Assembly (NCBI GenBank): GCA_032622095.1 | Contig: CP136066.1 | Coordinates: forward strand, 228,724,961-228,788,960 | Source of the DNA: Siphonodentalium dalli | Lineage: Eukaryota; Mollusca; Scaphopoda; Gadilida; Siphonodentaliidae | Direction: 5' to 3' | DNA length: 64,000 bases | Shown here: in pieces, positions 46,802 through 47,613 of the stretch | Layout of the letters: every line of letters starts with the position of its first letter | Position numbering within the stretch: the first letter of the stretch is position 1 | Notes under the pieces: model-generated | What the model saw: the letters and a program-made list of their open reading frames with translations, nothing else | Database searches by the model: none | What the model was told of the DNA's origin: nothing | Translations under genes and position numbers: made by a program

Positions 46802-47613
46802 TTTTTTACAATTTTAATATATTTTATTATATTCTTAACAGACTTATTGTGTAGGTTTAGGGCCGATAATATCGGCCCCTGGCACTCAAAGGGTTAATTA
46901 ATCATCGCTGCAATTTCTTGTAATTTGGTAAATTAAATGTGTTGACTTAACTTATGTAGCATCACAGCGAGGCGCCATGGGTGTTGAATGTCAACGCATT
47001 GAGTCAATGGCTAATTGAAGGACAACTTGTTGAGTTTGATAGTTAATTTATGAGTCTTTAGAATTCCTCAAATATATCGCATGCAGGTTTTGGTACATGG
47101 TACAATGTCTTTAATTTGCAGAAAATAATTTCTGACAGATATCCCCTTTCTTGGCGCCAAAATTATTCCCGAGGCGACAGAGTTTCTGAAAACAAGATGG
47201 CGGATAAGTATCTAATATTGATTTCATATGGGGTCACTGACCAAATATGGGTTCATAAACCGTCAGTATTTATCGACGCTGATTGGCTAATCGCAAGCCC
47301 CGACATAATAAAGACACATAATATAACCCACACTTCAGTTTTTGTCTGTGTTTTATTCACAGAAAATATATTTGTTGTCTTGGAATCAGGGTTTTATAAA
47401 TTTAATTCATGCACCTCATGATGAAACTTAAATCATTATTTCTTTCCAGCTGTTGTCGATGAAGTTTGTATGGACAAAATCAACAAAACAAGGTGTAGAA
47501 TAATTGCCGGTGCAAATTTATGCGGATATAGCATATTCAAACAGCAATGCTGTCAGACGTGCGAAAAACGACAGGAGAGAAAGAGACGGCGGAGGAGGAG
47601 ACTTCATCATTAA
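1246..47613 (+). CDS. PAPLN: papilin/lacunin-like extracellular matrix gene, 3' part, 12 exons
   Basis: Exons placed: 1246-1305, 3800-3988, 7766-7933, 14743-14955, 21459-22301, 27467-27643, 32261-32377, 34838-34961, 37569-37723, 40504-40776, 44667-44942, 47450-47613. They total 2759 nt, about 918 residues. Domain order is acidic linker, seven Kunitz domains, Cys-rich linker, three Ig domains, PLAC domain, basic tail, stop. In known proteins this Kunitz, Ig, PLAC order is the C-terminal half of papilin and lacunin, secreted matrix glycoproteins of basement membranes related to ADAMTS proteins. All junctions are phase 1 except the phase-2 intron inside Ig1, and the reading frame runs through every junction. 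The expected N-terminal TSP1 and spacer part must lie before base 1. Exons with no recognisable domain could have been missed. Family assignment is strong; exact exon count is moderate. Confidence 0.85.
1322..1430. mobile_element. B3 MITE fragment
   Basis: Right half of family B3: GGTCCCTATGGGAGACT, a TATAAGAGAATGCAC arm, CTTTAATGCTGCACTAGCG and CCCGTCATGAAAAAGTTAA. It starts about 17 bp after the donor of the first exon in the window. Confidence 0.6.
1435..2541. other. intron, no gene seen
   Basis: AT-rich. Bases 1720-2000 have CCGTCTATCCATCC/CCGTCCGTCC-type sequence and TTTTTGACTTAGAAAAT, resembling the H-type dispersed repeats at 22786 and 36664, but decayed. No domain-bearing exon found. 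Confidence 0.3.
2542..3137. mobile_element. family A palindrome interrupted by a B1 MITE
   Basis: Left A end CAGTAATGCCC at 2543 and right end GGGCATTACTG followed by TA at 3137. The palindromic core (AACTTTTCAGGATTTAGTC and its complement) is at 2968-3090. Between them a TTAA MITE sits at 2554-2952. About 15 bp of the left A arm is missing beside the insertion. Confidence 0.75.
2554..2952. mobile_element. TTAA MITE, family B1 (CCCTTTACCCAACA type)
   Basis: TTAA at both ends, then inverted CCCTTTACCCAACA. Inside are two copies in opposite order of the hairpin GCCAATGCATTCTCTTATAT / ATATAAGAGAATGCATTGGC (2585-2651 and 2733-2799), separated by an A/T-rich stretch with degenerate TGTTAAAGAATGTAAG repeats. 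Non-autonomous, piggyBac-like by target site only. Confidence 0.75.
3721..3860 (+). repeat. 70-bp tandem duplication of splice acceptor and exon start
   Basis: Bases 3721-3790 and 3791-3860 are identical except for two substitutions. Each copy carries TAATTTCAG and the first ~61 nt of the Kunitz 1 exon. Seventy is not a multiple of three, so only the second acceptor keeps the frame. Confidence 0.95.
3800..3988 (+). CDS. PAPLN: papilin-like exon: Kunitz domain 1
   Basis: The exon runs from an AATTTCAG acceptor at 3792-3799 to a GTAAGT donor at 3989, phase 1 to 1. It has all six Kunitz cysteines: TC near the start, GMC, GDC, the [15 protein letters not shown] signature, EQC and QDC. The residue after Cys2 (P1 in BPTI numbering) is Tyr, so trypsin inhibition is unlikely. 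A second copy of the acceptor and exon start lies 70 bp upstream (3729/3730); using that one shifts the frame into a stop, so the downstream acceptor must be used. A Thr-rich linker follows the domain. Confidence 0.9.
4046..4133. mobile_element. family E short foldback
   Basis: Inverted TAACCCATAGAGAGCC and GGCTCCCTGTGGGTTA around a GGAGCAGACGACTCTCTGTA core. Similar copies occur at 40809-40895, 47713-47798 (inverted) and 47979-48064. Confidence 0.65.
4451..5331. mobile_element. non-autonomous hAT-like element, copy 1
   Basis: Inverted ends TAGGGTTGAAACGATTAATC and the mirror ending AATCGTTTCAACACTA; exact 8-bp duplication GGGTGTAC at 4443-4450 and 5332-5339. Subterminal CGACTAGTCG motifs recur at both ends. 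No transposase. The reverse-orientation sister copy is at 45012-45937. Confidence 0.88.
5711..6015 (+). repeat. probable tRNA-derived SINE
   Basis: GGGCCTCGGTGACTCAGTCA and GAGAGTTCAAATCC resemble the A and B boxes of a pol III promoter, spaced about as in a tRNA. An unrelated body follows and the sequence ends in AATCAATCAATTAATCA. A frame open across it has no domain. Confidence 0.5.
6187..6229 (+). pseudogene. decayed copy of the Kunitz 1 exon 3' edge
   Basis: CAGGATTGCCAGAAGACAGA and the following bases through GGAGCAGGTAG match 3945-3992 with a few substitutions, including the donor. It now has AG before and GT after a 37-nt block. Inclusion would shift the frame, so it is not a constitutive exon. 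Confidence 0.7.
6230..7410. other. intron, no gene; old dispersed repeat
   Basis: 6700-7260 carries two related blocks with CTTGAAACGGGTACCC (7037 and 7150), ACTCGAAAACGGCTCGACC, and phrases also seen at 10920-11230 (ATAGACTCGAAAAC). It looks like an old interspersed repeat; no protein domain in any frame. Confidence 0.35.
7419..7765 (+). repeat. degenerate ~85-bp tandem array of acceptor plus Kunitz 2 exon start
   Basis: The block AATTATCTCCCTTGTAGCTA recurs with TAG ending at 7435, 7594, 7680 and 7765, plus a broken form (CTTGTAACTAG) near 7514. Spacing is 80-86 bp. Each is followed by a copy of the exon beginning (TATGTGGCCTGCC). Only the last continues into an intact Kunitz exon. Confidence 0.88.
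7766..7933 (+). CDS. PAPLN: papilin-like exon: Kunitz domain 2
   Basis: Acceptor CCCTTGTAG ends at 7765 and donor GTAAGT starts at 7934; 168 nt, phase 1 to 1. Six cysteines are in Kunitz spacing: [32 protein letters not shown] replaces the usual GCGGN. P1 is Phe. The Met codon inside the exon is not a start because the frame is open from the acceptor. Four decayed copies of the acceptor plus exon start precede it (7435, about 7514, 7594, 7680), and part of the 3' edge is repeated at about 8200. Confidence 0.88.
7918..8385 (+). repeat. ~280-bp tandem duplication of Kunitz 2 exon 3' edge and intron
   Basis: GGCATGC..TCAGA.GGTAA followed by TAGAGATTTATAC occurs at 7917-7953 and again near 8199-8235. 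The downstream blocks (ATATATCCTAGT, TTGCTAGG.CAGTGG) also repeat in order. The second copy has a decayed donor region and no upstream exon body. Confidence 0.75.
8386..8472. mobile_element. family A fragment
   Basis: Left arm of family A: TACAGTATTGCCCTAAATAA, CCACAGCAGAATCATGGGTAA, then TGGAAATATGGCTTGTTACC with part deleted. No right arm. Confidence 0.65.
8505..8835 (+). repeat. 30-bp minisatellite, about 11 copies
   Basis: Unit ATTTAGAATTTACAGACCAT plus ATTTGCGCTC, nearly invariant. Because 30 is a multiple of three, long frames (8482-8871, 8529-8828) stay open and give repeated peptides such as [10 protein letters not shown]. No start, splice or domain context makes them genes. Confidence 0.95.
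8938..9188. mobile_element. TTAA MITE, family B3
   Basis: Inverted CCCTTTCGTGATGGGAGC and GCTCCCATCATGAAAG at the ends, with two hairpins of the GCATTCTCTTATATATG type joined by a TTACAAGGTCAAGGTAAATA spacer. Opposite orientation to 783-1050. The TTAA at the ends has decayed (GTAA, TTCA). Confidence 0.65.
9190..10440. other. intron, no gene; one direct repeat
   Basis: AT-rich sequence with no domain. A ~41-bp segment (CACTTAATATATGAATGTCA then GGGAAAAT.CAATAGCTG) occurs at about 10004-10047 and 10340-10380, 335 bp apart. Confidence 0.35.
10441..10657. mobile_element. family A palindromic MITE, full length
   Basis: Complete copy: TA, CAGTAATGCCCTAAGTAATC, arms with CTTTTCCGGATTTAGTC and GGCTTGTTGCCATTCATCGG, a 2-4 bp loop near 10550, mirror arm, GGGCATTACTG, TA. 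The whole 217 bp is one near-perfect palindrome. TA duplication and end sequence suggest a Tc1/mariner-type mover; no transposase in the window. Confidence 0.88.
10890..11260. repeat. imperfect ~140-bp direct repeat
   Basis: CTCAAATTTGGTATGTAGGC followed by CTACTT.GATCCC, GGCGGATTCAATTTCA and GTGTCCTTGACCTTGCTCAT occur twice (10969-11075 and 11099-11205). Related wording at 6700-7260 suggests a dispersed family. Confidence 0.6.
11260..12046. other. intron, nothing recognisable
   Basis: No exon, hairpin family member or tandem repeat seen. Confidence 0.3.
12047..12662. mobile_element. family A palindrome with B1 MITE inserted at its TTAA
   Basis: A left end TACAGTAATG at 12047, palindromic core 12090-12225, then CTGTGG and TTAA at 12231, where B1 begins; after the second TTAA (12629-12632) A resumes with AGGGTCATA and ends CATATTACTGTA. 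Order of events is clear: A first, B1 second. Confidence 0.85.
12231..12632. mobile_element. TTAA MITE, family B1, complete
   Basis: TTAA, CCCTTTACCCAACA, GGCCAAAACCGG, CAACAGCCTAAAATATC, two shared hairpins (12386-12452 and 12535-12602), T-rich middle, TGTTGGGTAAAGGG, TTAA. Inverted relative to 2554-2952. Confidence 0.82.
12663..14281. other. intron, nothing recognisable
   Basis: AT-rich; 13889-14200 has CCCCCCCCC and AAAATTTCCAAC-type low-complexity sequence. No exon found. Confidence 0.3.
14282..14541. mobile_element. TTAA MITE, family B3
   Basis: Starts TTAACCCTTCCATGAC, ends AATCATGAAAGGGTTTA. Two hairpins (14338-14404 and about 14425-14493) separated by a short TATTTACCTTG spacer. Confidence 0.68.
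14743..14955 (+). CDS. PAPLN: papilin-like exon: Kunitz domain 3
   Basis: Acceptor CACATATAG ends at 14742; donor GTAAGT starts at 14956; 213 nt, phase 1 to 1. Cysteines lie at [24 protein letters not shown] and NKC. P1 is His. After Cys6 comes a linker rich in Glu, Thr and Ser ([14 protein letters not shown]), a likely flexible spacer. The acceptor is preceded by three short repeats of a GTCACACTAACC-type sequence (14678-14718). Confidence 0.9.
15068..15476. mobile_element. TTAA-type MITE, family B2 (AGTGCCAGG type)
   Basis: Inverted CCCTTTCAGTGCCAGG and CTTGGCACTGAAAG ends. GGCCGATCTCATCGGCC hairpin near the left end and GATACAAAAATCGGACTTGG near the right. It carries the shared hairpin at 15356-15425, preceded by TTGTAAAAAATTGT repeats. 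End TTAA decayed. Confidence 0.7.
15480..16458. other. intron, no gene; segment shared with 27.8 kb
   Basis: 16205-16340 (AGCTGGAAAATGG.TGTGAC..ATGGC, then CAACCTA and CAATTGAGC-like sequence) is a diverged match to 27774-28050. Confidence 0.45.
16459..16694. mobile_element. B3 MITE containing half of a family A palindrome
   Basis: B3 starts near GCCCTCCCACGACTGGAGC and ends ATGAAACGGTTAA. Inside its hairpin, A enters at TATACAGTAATGCCC (16530), runs one arm to AAAGCTCTCGGGGAGAG (about 16643), then passes straight into the B3 arm AATGCATTGGCACAGG. The A right arm and B3's middle are missing. Confidence 0.75.
16943..18010. repeat. foldback with ~190-bp arms, interrupted by a TIR element
   Basis: Left arm 16943-17085 (TAAAATATAGGCATACC, TGTTCTTATACCAATCATAC, CATGTAAATAGCATGTTATT) pairs with the right side 17090-17138 and 17935-18010. 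The right arm is split by the element at 17147-17934; rejoining across its 9-bp duplication restores pairing. Confidence 0.7.
17147..17934. mobile_element. TIR element with exact 9-bp duplication (MULE-like size)
   Basis: Inverted ends of ~46 bp starting CAGTTCTGATTAAAACCATA; ACTATTTAC duplicated at 17138-17146 and 17935-17943. A 9-bp duplication is usual for Mutator-like elements, but no transposase or other hallmark is present. A fragment of the same family lies at 46030-46147. Confidence 0.75.
18085..18545. mobile_element. family F copy with family A inserted
   Basis: F palindromes GTCCCCAGAGGGTGAATTTA at 18111 and the mirror near 18510-18543. At 18262-18415 sits a deleted family A copy (start TACCGTAATGCCCTAAG, end GGGCATTACTGTA) that lacks most of its right arm. 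Confidence 0.65.
18807..19502. mobile_element. B3 MITE split by a reverse-strand LINE-like insert
   Basis: B3 left part 18807-18912 (CCCTTCCATGCCTGGAGC, hairpin) and right part from about 19400 (TGCCTAACAATATTTACC to GAACGGGTTAA). Between them, 18913 onwards starts with (GGATA)n and reads as the minus-strand 3' end of a non-LTR element with (TATCC)n tail, similar in tail to 51068-51093. Confidence 0.6.
20036..20202. mobile_element. family A, centrally deleted
   Basis: TA-CAGTAATGCCCTAAAAAAT, both arms to GGAAATATGGC, then a short loop, mirror arm, GGGCATTACTG-TA. About 50 bp of the palindrome centre is missing. Confidence 0.85.
20495..20712. mobile_element. family A, full length, diverged
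   Basis: TA-CAGTAATGCCCAAAATAAT at left and GGGCATTAATG-TA at right with the full palindrome between. Confidence 0.85.
20930..21274. mobile_element. TTAA MITE, family B1
   Basis: TTAA-CCCTTTACCCAACAGAACG at left, TTTTGTTGGGTAAAGGG-TTAA at right; two shared hairpins, the first shortened. It sits between two short sequences that mirror each other (TTGCGACTCAAAGTCTGACG at 20878 and GACGTCGGATTTCGAGTCGC at 21290). Confidence 0.78.
21459..22301 (+). CDS. PAPLN: papilin-like exon: Kunitz domains 4, 5 and 6 in one exon
   Basis: An 843-nt exon, acceptor CCTTTCAG at 21451-21458 and donor GTAACT from 22302, phase 1 to 1. It holds three near-identical units of about 80-95 residues, each a complete six-Cys Kunitz domain (QCSLA, GDC, QYC, YTGCGGN, then a Cys six residues after FE(S/T), SAC) followed by a linker with [11 protein letters not shown]1 is Ser, Ser and His, and P1' is Asp in all three, which is unfavourable for canonical protease binding. 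Other domains of the gene have one exon each, so this looks like tandem duplication inside an exon. Three large frames are open on the opposite strand because of the repetition and are not genes. Confidence 0.92.
22302..22785. other. intron, nothing recognisable
   Basis: No exon or repeat family member seen. ATAGATAACTC repeats part of the donor region (22333). Confidence 0.3.
22786..23361 (+). repeat. H-type dispersed repeat, copy 1
   Basis: Begins TATACCCCCACTTTCGAAG and AATGGGGGGTATACTGGATT, with CGTCCGTCCG sequence, CCGATTTCAAT...TTTTTG and ends GTGGGGGTATGCTAGCACGC. The ends are complementary (TATACCCCCAC / GTGGGGGTATG). The second copy is at 36664-37222. Confidence 0.65.
23568..23671. 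mobile_element. short family F element with exact 8-bp duplication
   Basis: A 104-bp foldback: CAAGCCTTGAAATAGTGTGT ... CACACTATTTCAAGGCTTG, duplication TTTATGGG on both sides (23560-23567, 23672-23679). It keeps one AATGAGGTCCCCAGAGGGTG block. Best evidence that F moves with an 8-bp target duplication. Confidence 0.85.
23680..25517. other. intron; one TIR element candidate
   Basis: 24392-24838 has inverted GAGGGTATCACCCCCC / GGGGGGTGATACCCTC ends with possible ATTATA duplication and GAATCCTGAATACCAGTTAA repeated inside. The remainder shows nothing recognisable. Confidence 0.5.
25518..26850 (+). repeat. minisatellite of 29/32/35-bp units, about 42 copies
   Basis: Unit GGACCAACCTCCTGAAATAA plus TTATTAACTCTCCC. 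Variants: without TTA (29), with GAT (CTCTGATCCC, 35), and C/T in CCCGG/CCTGG. The order of variants in about 25650-25900 recurs in about 25990-26240, so blocks of several units were copied together. Confidence 0.95.
26910..27083. mobile_element. TTAA MITE, family B2, without the shared hairpin
   Basis: TTAA-CCCTTTCAGTGCCAAGTCCG at left and CGGACTTGGCACTGAAAGG-TTAA at right; ~75-bp arms around a short loop. It lacks the GCATTCTCTTATATATGCG module found in the other B2 copies. Confidence 0.8.
27129..27389. mobile_element. TTAA MITE, family B3
   Basis: TTAA-CCTTCCATGACGGGAGC to GCTCCCGTCATGAAAGGG. Two hairpins (27178-27243, 27274-27340). It lies 78 bp before the Kunitz 7 exon. Confidence 0.75.
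27467..27643 (+). CDS. PAPLN: papilin-like exon: Kunitz domain 7
   Basis: Acceptor TTTTCAAG ends at 27466; donor GTACTA starts at 27644; 177 nt, phase 1 to 1. In the frame set by the acceptor it encodes a Kunitz domain: [31 protein letters not shown]1 is Gly. NWT near the start is a possible N-glycosylation site. A longer open frame over the same bases encodes an unrelated peptide with no domain and should not be used. Confidence 0.88.
27909..28004. mobile_element. family A, left half only
   Basis: TACAGTAATGCTCTAATTAA through CTTGTTGCCATTCATC, then intron sequence; no right arm. It interrupts the segment shared with 16205-16340. Confidence 0.8.
28310..31360. repeat. diverged duplicated intron segment (28310-28570 and 30985-31230)
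   Basis: CACCGCC, TGACTCTC..TGGC.AAATC, GCATCCCGAATCGAGA/GCGTCCCGAATCGAGA, TTGAT/TCGATTTG and CAGTTT.GCGCAC occur in the same order in both segments, followed in each by GAAAATGCAG/AAAAATGCAG and CAGGCACCAAGCT. Between them lie element D and family A. The rest of 30389-30980 shows only AT-rich sequence with ATTTCTTGATTT.GG phrases repeated. Confidence 0.5.
28799..30388. mobile_element. family A palindrome split by TIR element D
   Basis: A left end CAGTAATATCCTAAATAATC (28800-28832) and the rest from 30148 to TTACTGTA at 30388. D, 28833-30147, has inverted TAGGGTCCTGCGAAT / ATTCGCAGGACCCTA and subterminal GAATCGAATATCGAATC repeats; no clear target duplication and no transposase. The right A part also carries an internal duplication of one arm (30163-30225 and 30226-30290). 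Confidence 0.65.
32261..32377 (+). CDS. PAPLN: papilin-like exon: Pro/Thr linker and Cys-rich module
   Basis: Acceptor CTCGTTCAG ends at 32260; donor GTGAGT starts at 32378; 117 nt, phase 1 to 1. It encodes a Pro-rich linker followed by [12 protein letters not shown] and a final Cys (SNCDG). I recall papilins having a short C...(F/Y/H)GCC..G..A...C module between the Kunitz and Ig regions, and both position and spacing here fit it. Assignment rests on this pattern and on phase. Confidence 0.72.
32405..32571. mobile_element. B3 MITE fragment (reverse orientation)
   Basis: TTCATTAAAGATCCCGTGCC, two hairpin halves and TACGAGGTCAAGGTAAATAT. It is cut at 32571 by family A. It begins about 28 bp after the donor of the Cys-rich linker exon. 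Confidence 0.6.
32572..32763. mobile_element. family A, right arm shortened
   Basis: TACAGTGATGCTCTAAATAA to TTAGAGCATTACTGTA. The GAAAAGTTACCCATAATTCT part of the right arm is deleted. The end change (GCCC to GCTC) is matched on both ends. Confidence 0.82.
32790..33250 (+). repeat. dispersed repeat with ATGGGTTATCGGATCTC units
   Basis: Three to four imperfect units of TCAACCATGGGTTATCGGAT with GATGAAATTTGCTATGCAGG and TTATCCCTCTTTGT. Similar units are at 34440-34780, ending GGGGGTATGCCAGCACCCGC. Frames across them show no domain. Confidence 0.6.
33282..33450. mobile_element. near-perfect foldback MITE
   Basis: GGGGATAACAG...CCGTTATCCCC-type ends; arms ~80 bp (GTGATTTCGGAAAGGTACAT, GCGAATATACTGTGGCAAAT) around the loop GGGCGACGGCGGAGCCGGAG. 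Terminal symmetry is almost complete. No obvious target duplication. Confidence 0.8.
33451..34430. other. intron, nothing recognisable
   Basis: No exon or named repeat seen in this stretch. Confidence 0.3.
34838..34961 (+). CDS. PAPLN: papilin-like exon: Ig domain 1, first half
   Basis: Acceptor TTTTATAG ends at 34837; donor GTAAGA starts at 34962; 124 nt, phase 1 in and phase 2 out. It encodes the A to C strands of an I-set Ig domain, with the first Cys in TLTCPV and the core Trp in FGWYREG. The second half, with the second Cys, is in the next exon, and phase 2 matches exactly. The donor overlaps the left end of a very long inverted repeat (34963-36420). Confidence 0.85.
34963..36420. repeat. 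very long inverted repeat (~500-bp arms)
   Basis: Left arm from 34963 (TCAACACACTCAGTCGATAA, TTCCCGAACTTCCTGACC, GGTCACTATCATGTCATATT) pairs with the right arm ending at 36420 (ACTCTTGAGTGTGTTGATG). The inner edge is TATTATACTCAACATAATAT (35471) against TATGTTGAGTATAATAC (35709). The right arm has an extra internal copy of one segment (36190-36350). The minus-strand frame 35708-36022 follows from the arm and has no domain. Confidence 0.8.
36434..36671. mobile_element. family A, full length with small insertions
   Basis: TACAGTAATGCCCTAATTAA to GGGCATTACTGTA. The centre has a duplicated GAGAGAAAGCTC. Confidence 0.85.
36664..37222 (+). repeat. H-type dispersed repeat, copy 2
   Basis: Starts TTTCGAAGAAAATGGGGGGT, same order of blocks as 22786-23361, ends GGTGGGGGTATGCTAGCACTC. 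The left end abuts family A; the TATACCCCCAC start is missing. Confidence 0.62.
37569..37723 (+). CDS. PAPLN: papilin-like exon: Ig domain 1, second half
   Basis: Acceptor CATTGTAG ends at 37568; donor GTGAGC starts at 37724; 155 nt, phase 2 in and phase 1 out. It holds the D to G strands with [11 protein letters not shown] and the DVGIYGC signature carrying the second Ig cysteine. An upstream in-frame Met at 37552 is intronic and not a start. Confidence 0.87.
38080..38765. repeat. C/G-rich element and foldback
   Basis: 38087-38520 runs from a poly-C tract with GAGATTAGGAGGCCACCCCC to a poly-G tract with GGCGCCTCAGATTAGGG, with GGTATTCCGTATTCC repeats. 38511-38762 is a foldback: GGGCAGTATTATTCGGATTT at left pairs with AATCCGAATAAAACTGCCC at right, arms ~115 bp. 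Confidence 0.6.
38888..39104. mobile_element. family A, full length
   Basis: TACAGTAATGCCCTAAGTAA to GGGCATTACTGTA, complete 217-bp palindrome. Family F starts at the next base. Confidence 0.88.
39105..39540. mobile_element. family F, copy with two palindromes
   Basis: CAAGCCTGATTAGTGTGTCT at left, CACACTAAATTCAGACTTG at right; AATGAGGTCCCCAGAGGGTG palindromes at 39133-39201 and 39424-39510 flank a unique middle (ATCCTCAAATTGGCAGATGA). Left end directly joins family A, so no duplication can be read. Confidence 0.75.
39736..39960 (+). pseudogene. decayed partial copies of the Ig2 exon 5' edge
   Basis: 39741-39770 matches the acceptor side of the exon (CAGAACCGATTGAGA.TATGCC) and 39902-39958 matches the next part (CCTGGACCTTCGATGATTGA, GCTAAGCC.GGCAGTC), then stops at TGTTGACT. 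The sequence after it (TTGACTTAGAATTTGCCGAT) matches intron just upstream of the real exon (40415-40460), as expected for a tandem duplication. Confidence 0.8.
40040..40352 (+). repeat. probable SINE with (ATT)n tail
   Basis: Head with TGTGATCCTTGAGCAAGGTC, body with CATACTGATGAGTATCAGAGC and tail GCTATATAAAACTGGTC followed by ATTATTATTATT. The tail type is common in animal SINEs. A clear tRNA promoter was not seen. Confidence 0.5.
40504..40776 (+). CDS. PAPLN: papilin-like exon: Ig domain 2
   Basis: Acceptor CATTCTCAG ends at 40503; donor GTTCGT, a weak form, starts at 40777; 273 nt, phase 1 to 1. A complete I-set Ig domain: [26 protein letters not shown], and [10 protein letters not shown] mobile element of family F starts 9 bp beyond the exon end, so only a few original intron bases remain at the donor. 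Partial decayed copies of this exon's 5' edge lie at 39736-39775 and 39900-39960. Confidence 0.92.
40786..41393. mobile_element. family F composite with family E
   Basis: CAAGTCTGCAAATAGCGTGT at left and ACATGCTATTTGCAGGCTTG at right, with an E foldback at 40809-40895 and a second CAAGCCTGCAAATAGCGTGT at 40947. Two AGGTCCCCAGAGGGTGAATT-type palindromes. It starts 9 bp after the Ig2 exon. Confidence 0.72.
41394..42105. other. intron; one small perfect hairpin
   Basis: 41929-41971 is GGGAATAACTCTATATCTTA followed by its complement, a ~21-bp perfect stem. Nothing else recognised. Confidence 0.4.
42114..43320. mobile_element. non-autonomous hAT-like element, second family
   Basis: Ends CAGGGGCGGATCCAGG and ...TTCGCCCTTG (inverted CAAGGGCGAATC); exact 8-bp duplication CTATGGCA at 42106-42113 and 43321-43328. 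Inside, TTTCGCCCCTGCATGGATAT (43130) looks like the end of a nested relative. No transposase recognised. Confidence 0.8.
43386..43835. mobile_element. family F, copy with TTCAAATAG ends
   Basis: CAAGCCTTCAAATAGTGTGT at left, CACACTATTTCAAGGCTTG at right; two AATGAGGTCCCCAGAGGGTG-type palindromes with several substitutions. Confidence 0.72.
44098..44340 (+). repeat. ~120-bp tandem duplication
   Basis: CATATTTCCTTATATC.., CTCACTAGTGAATAATAAGC, GCATGCTTCCCGCCAATTTG and GATTAGTCCGCTTAATACTA occur twice in order, nearly identical (44125-44220 and 44242-44338). Confidence 0.85.
44667..44942 (+). CDS. PAPLN: papilin-like exon: Ig domain 3
   Basis: Acceptor TTATTTCAG ends at 44666; donor GTTAGT starts at 44943; 276 nt, phase 1 to 1. 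Complete I-set Ig domain: [26 protein letters not shown], and EDTGAYSC. The last ~45 nt of the exon plus donor are repeated twice downstream (44960-45000 and 45938-46000); a hAT-like element separates the two extra copies. Confidence 0.92.
45012..45937. mobile_element. non-autonomous hAT-like element, copy 2 (inverted to 4451-5331)
   Basis: Ends TAGTGTTGAAACGATTAGTG and the mirror ending AATCGTTTCAACCCTA; exact 8-bp duplication GCCACGTC at 45004-45011 and 45938-45945. The body matches 4451-5331 in reverse complement over its length. It is inserted within the duplicated 3' edge of the Ig3 exon. Confidence 0.9.
46001..46147. repeat. 29-bp poly-G followed by a fragment of the 17.1-kb TIR element
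   Basis: 29 G at 46001-46029, then TGATGTCATACTGCAGG.. to ATGATTTTAATCAGAAC, which is the inverse of 17149-17265. The other end of that element is not present here. Confidence 0.7.
46180..46560. repeat. AT-rich array of TGATATCA-type words
   Basis: TTTTGTGATATCA / TGATATCATAAA and related words recur about every 25-35 bp in both orientations. The frames open here contain ISQ/DIIK-like repeats only. Confidence 0.55.
46643..46897. mobile_element. TTAA MITE, family B2, with shared hairpin
   Basis: TTAA-CCCTTTTGAGTGCCAGG to CCTGGCACTCAAAGGG-TTAA; shared hairpin at 46697-46763; then a T run of 27. GGGCCGATAATATCGGCCCC near the right end matches the left-end hairpin of 15068-15476. Confidence 0.82.
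47450..47613 (+). CDS. PAPLN: papilin-like last exon: PLAC domain and basic tail
   Basis: Acceptor TCTTTCCAG ends at 47449; the frame enters in phase 1 and reaches TAA at 47611-47613. It encodes six cysteines in PLAC order: EVCMDK, TRC, NLCGYS, then QQCCQTC. PLAC (protease and lacunin) domains close many ADAMTS-like and papilin proteins. After it comes a very basic tail (ERKRRRRRR then LHH). This exon has no upstream Met and is easily missed by ORF scans. ATTAAA overlaps the stop; I see no AATAAA nearby, so the polyadenylation site is not placed. Confidence 0.9.
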
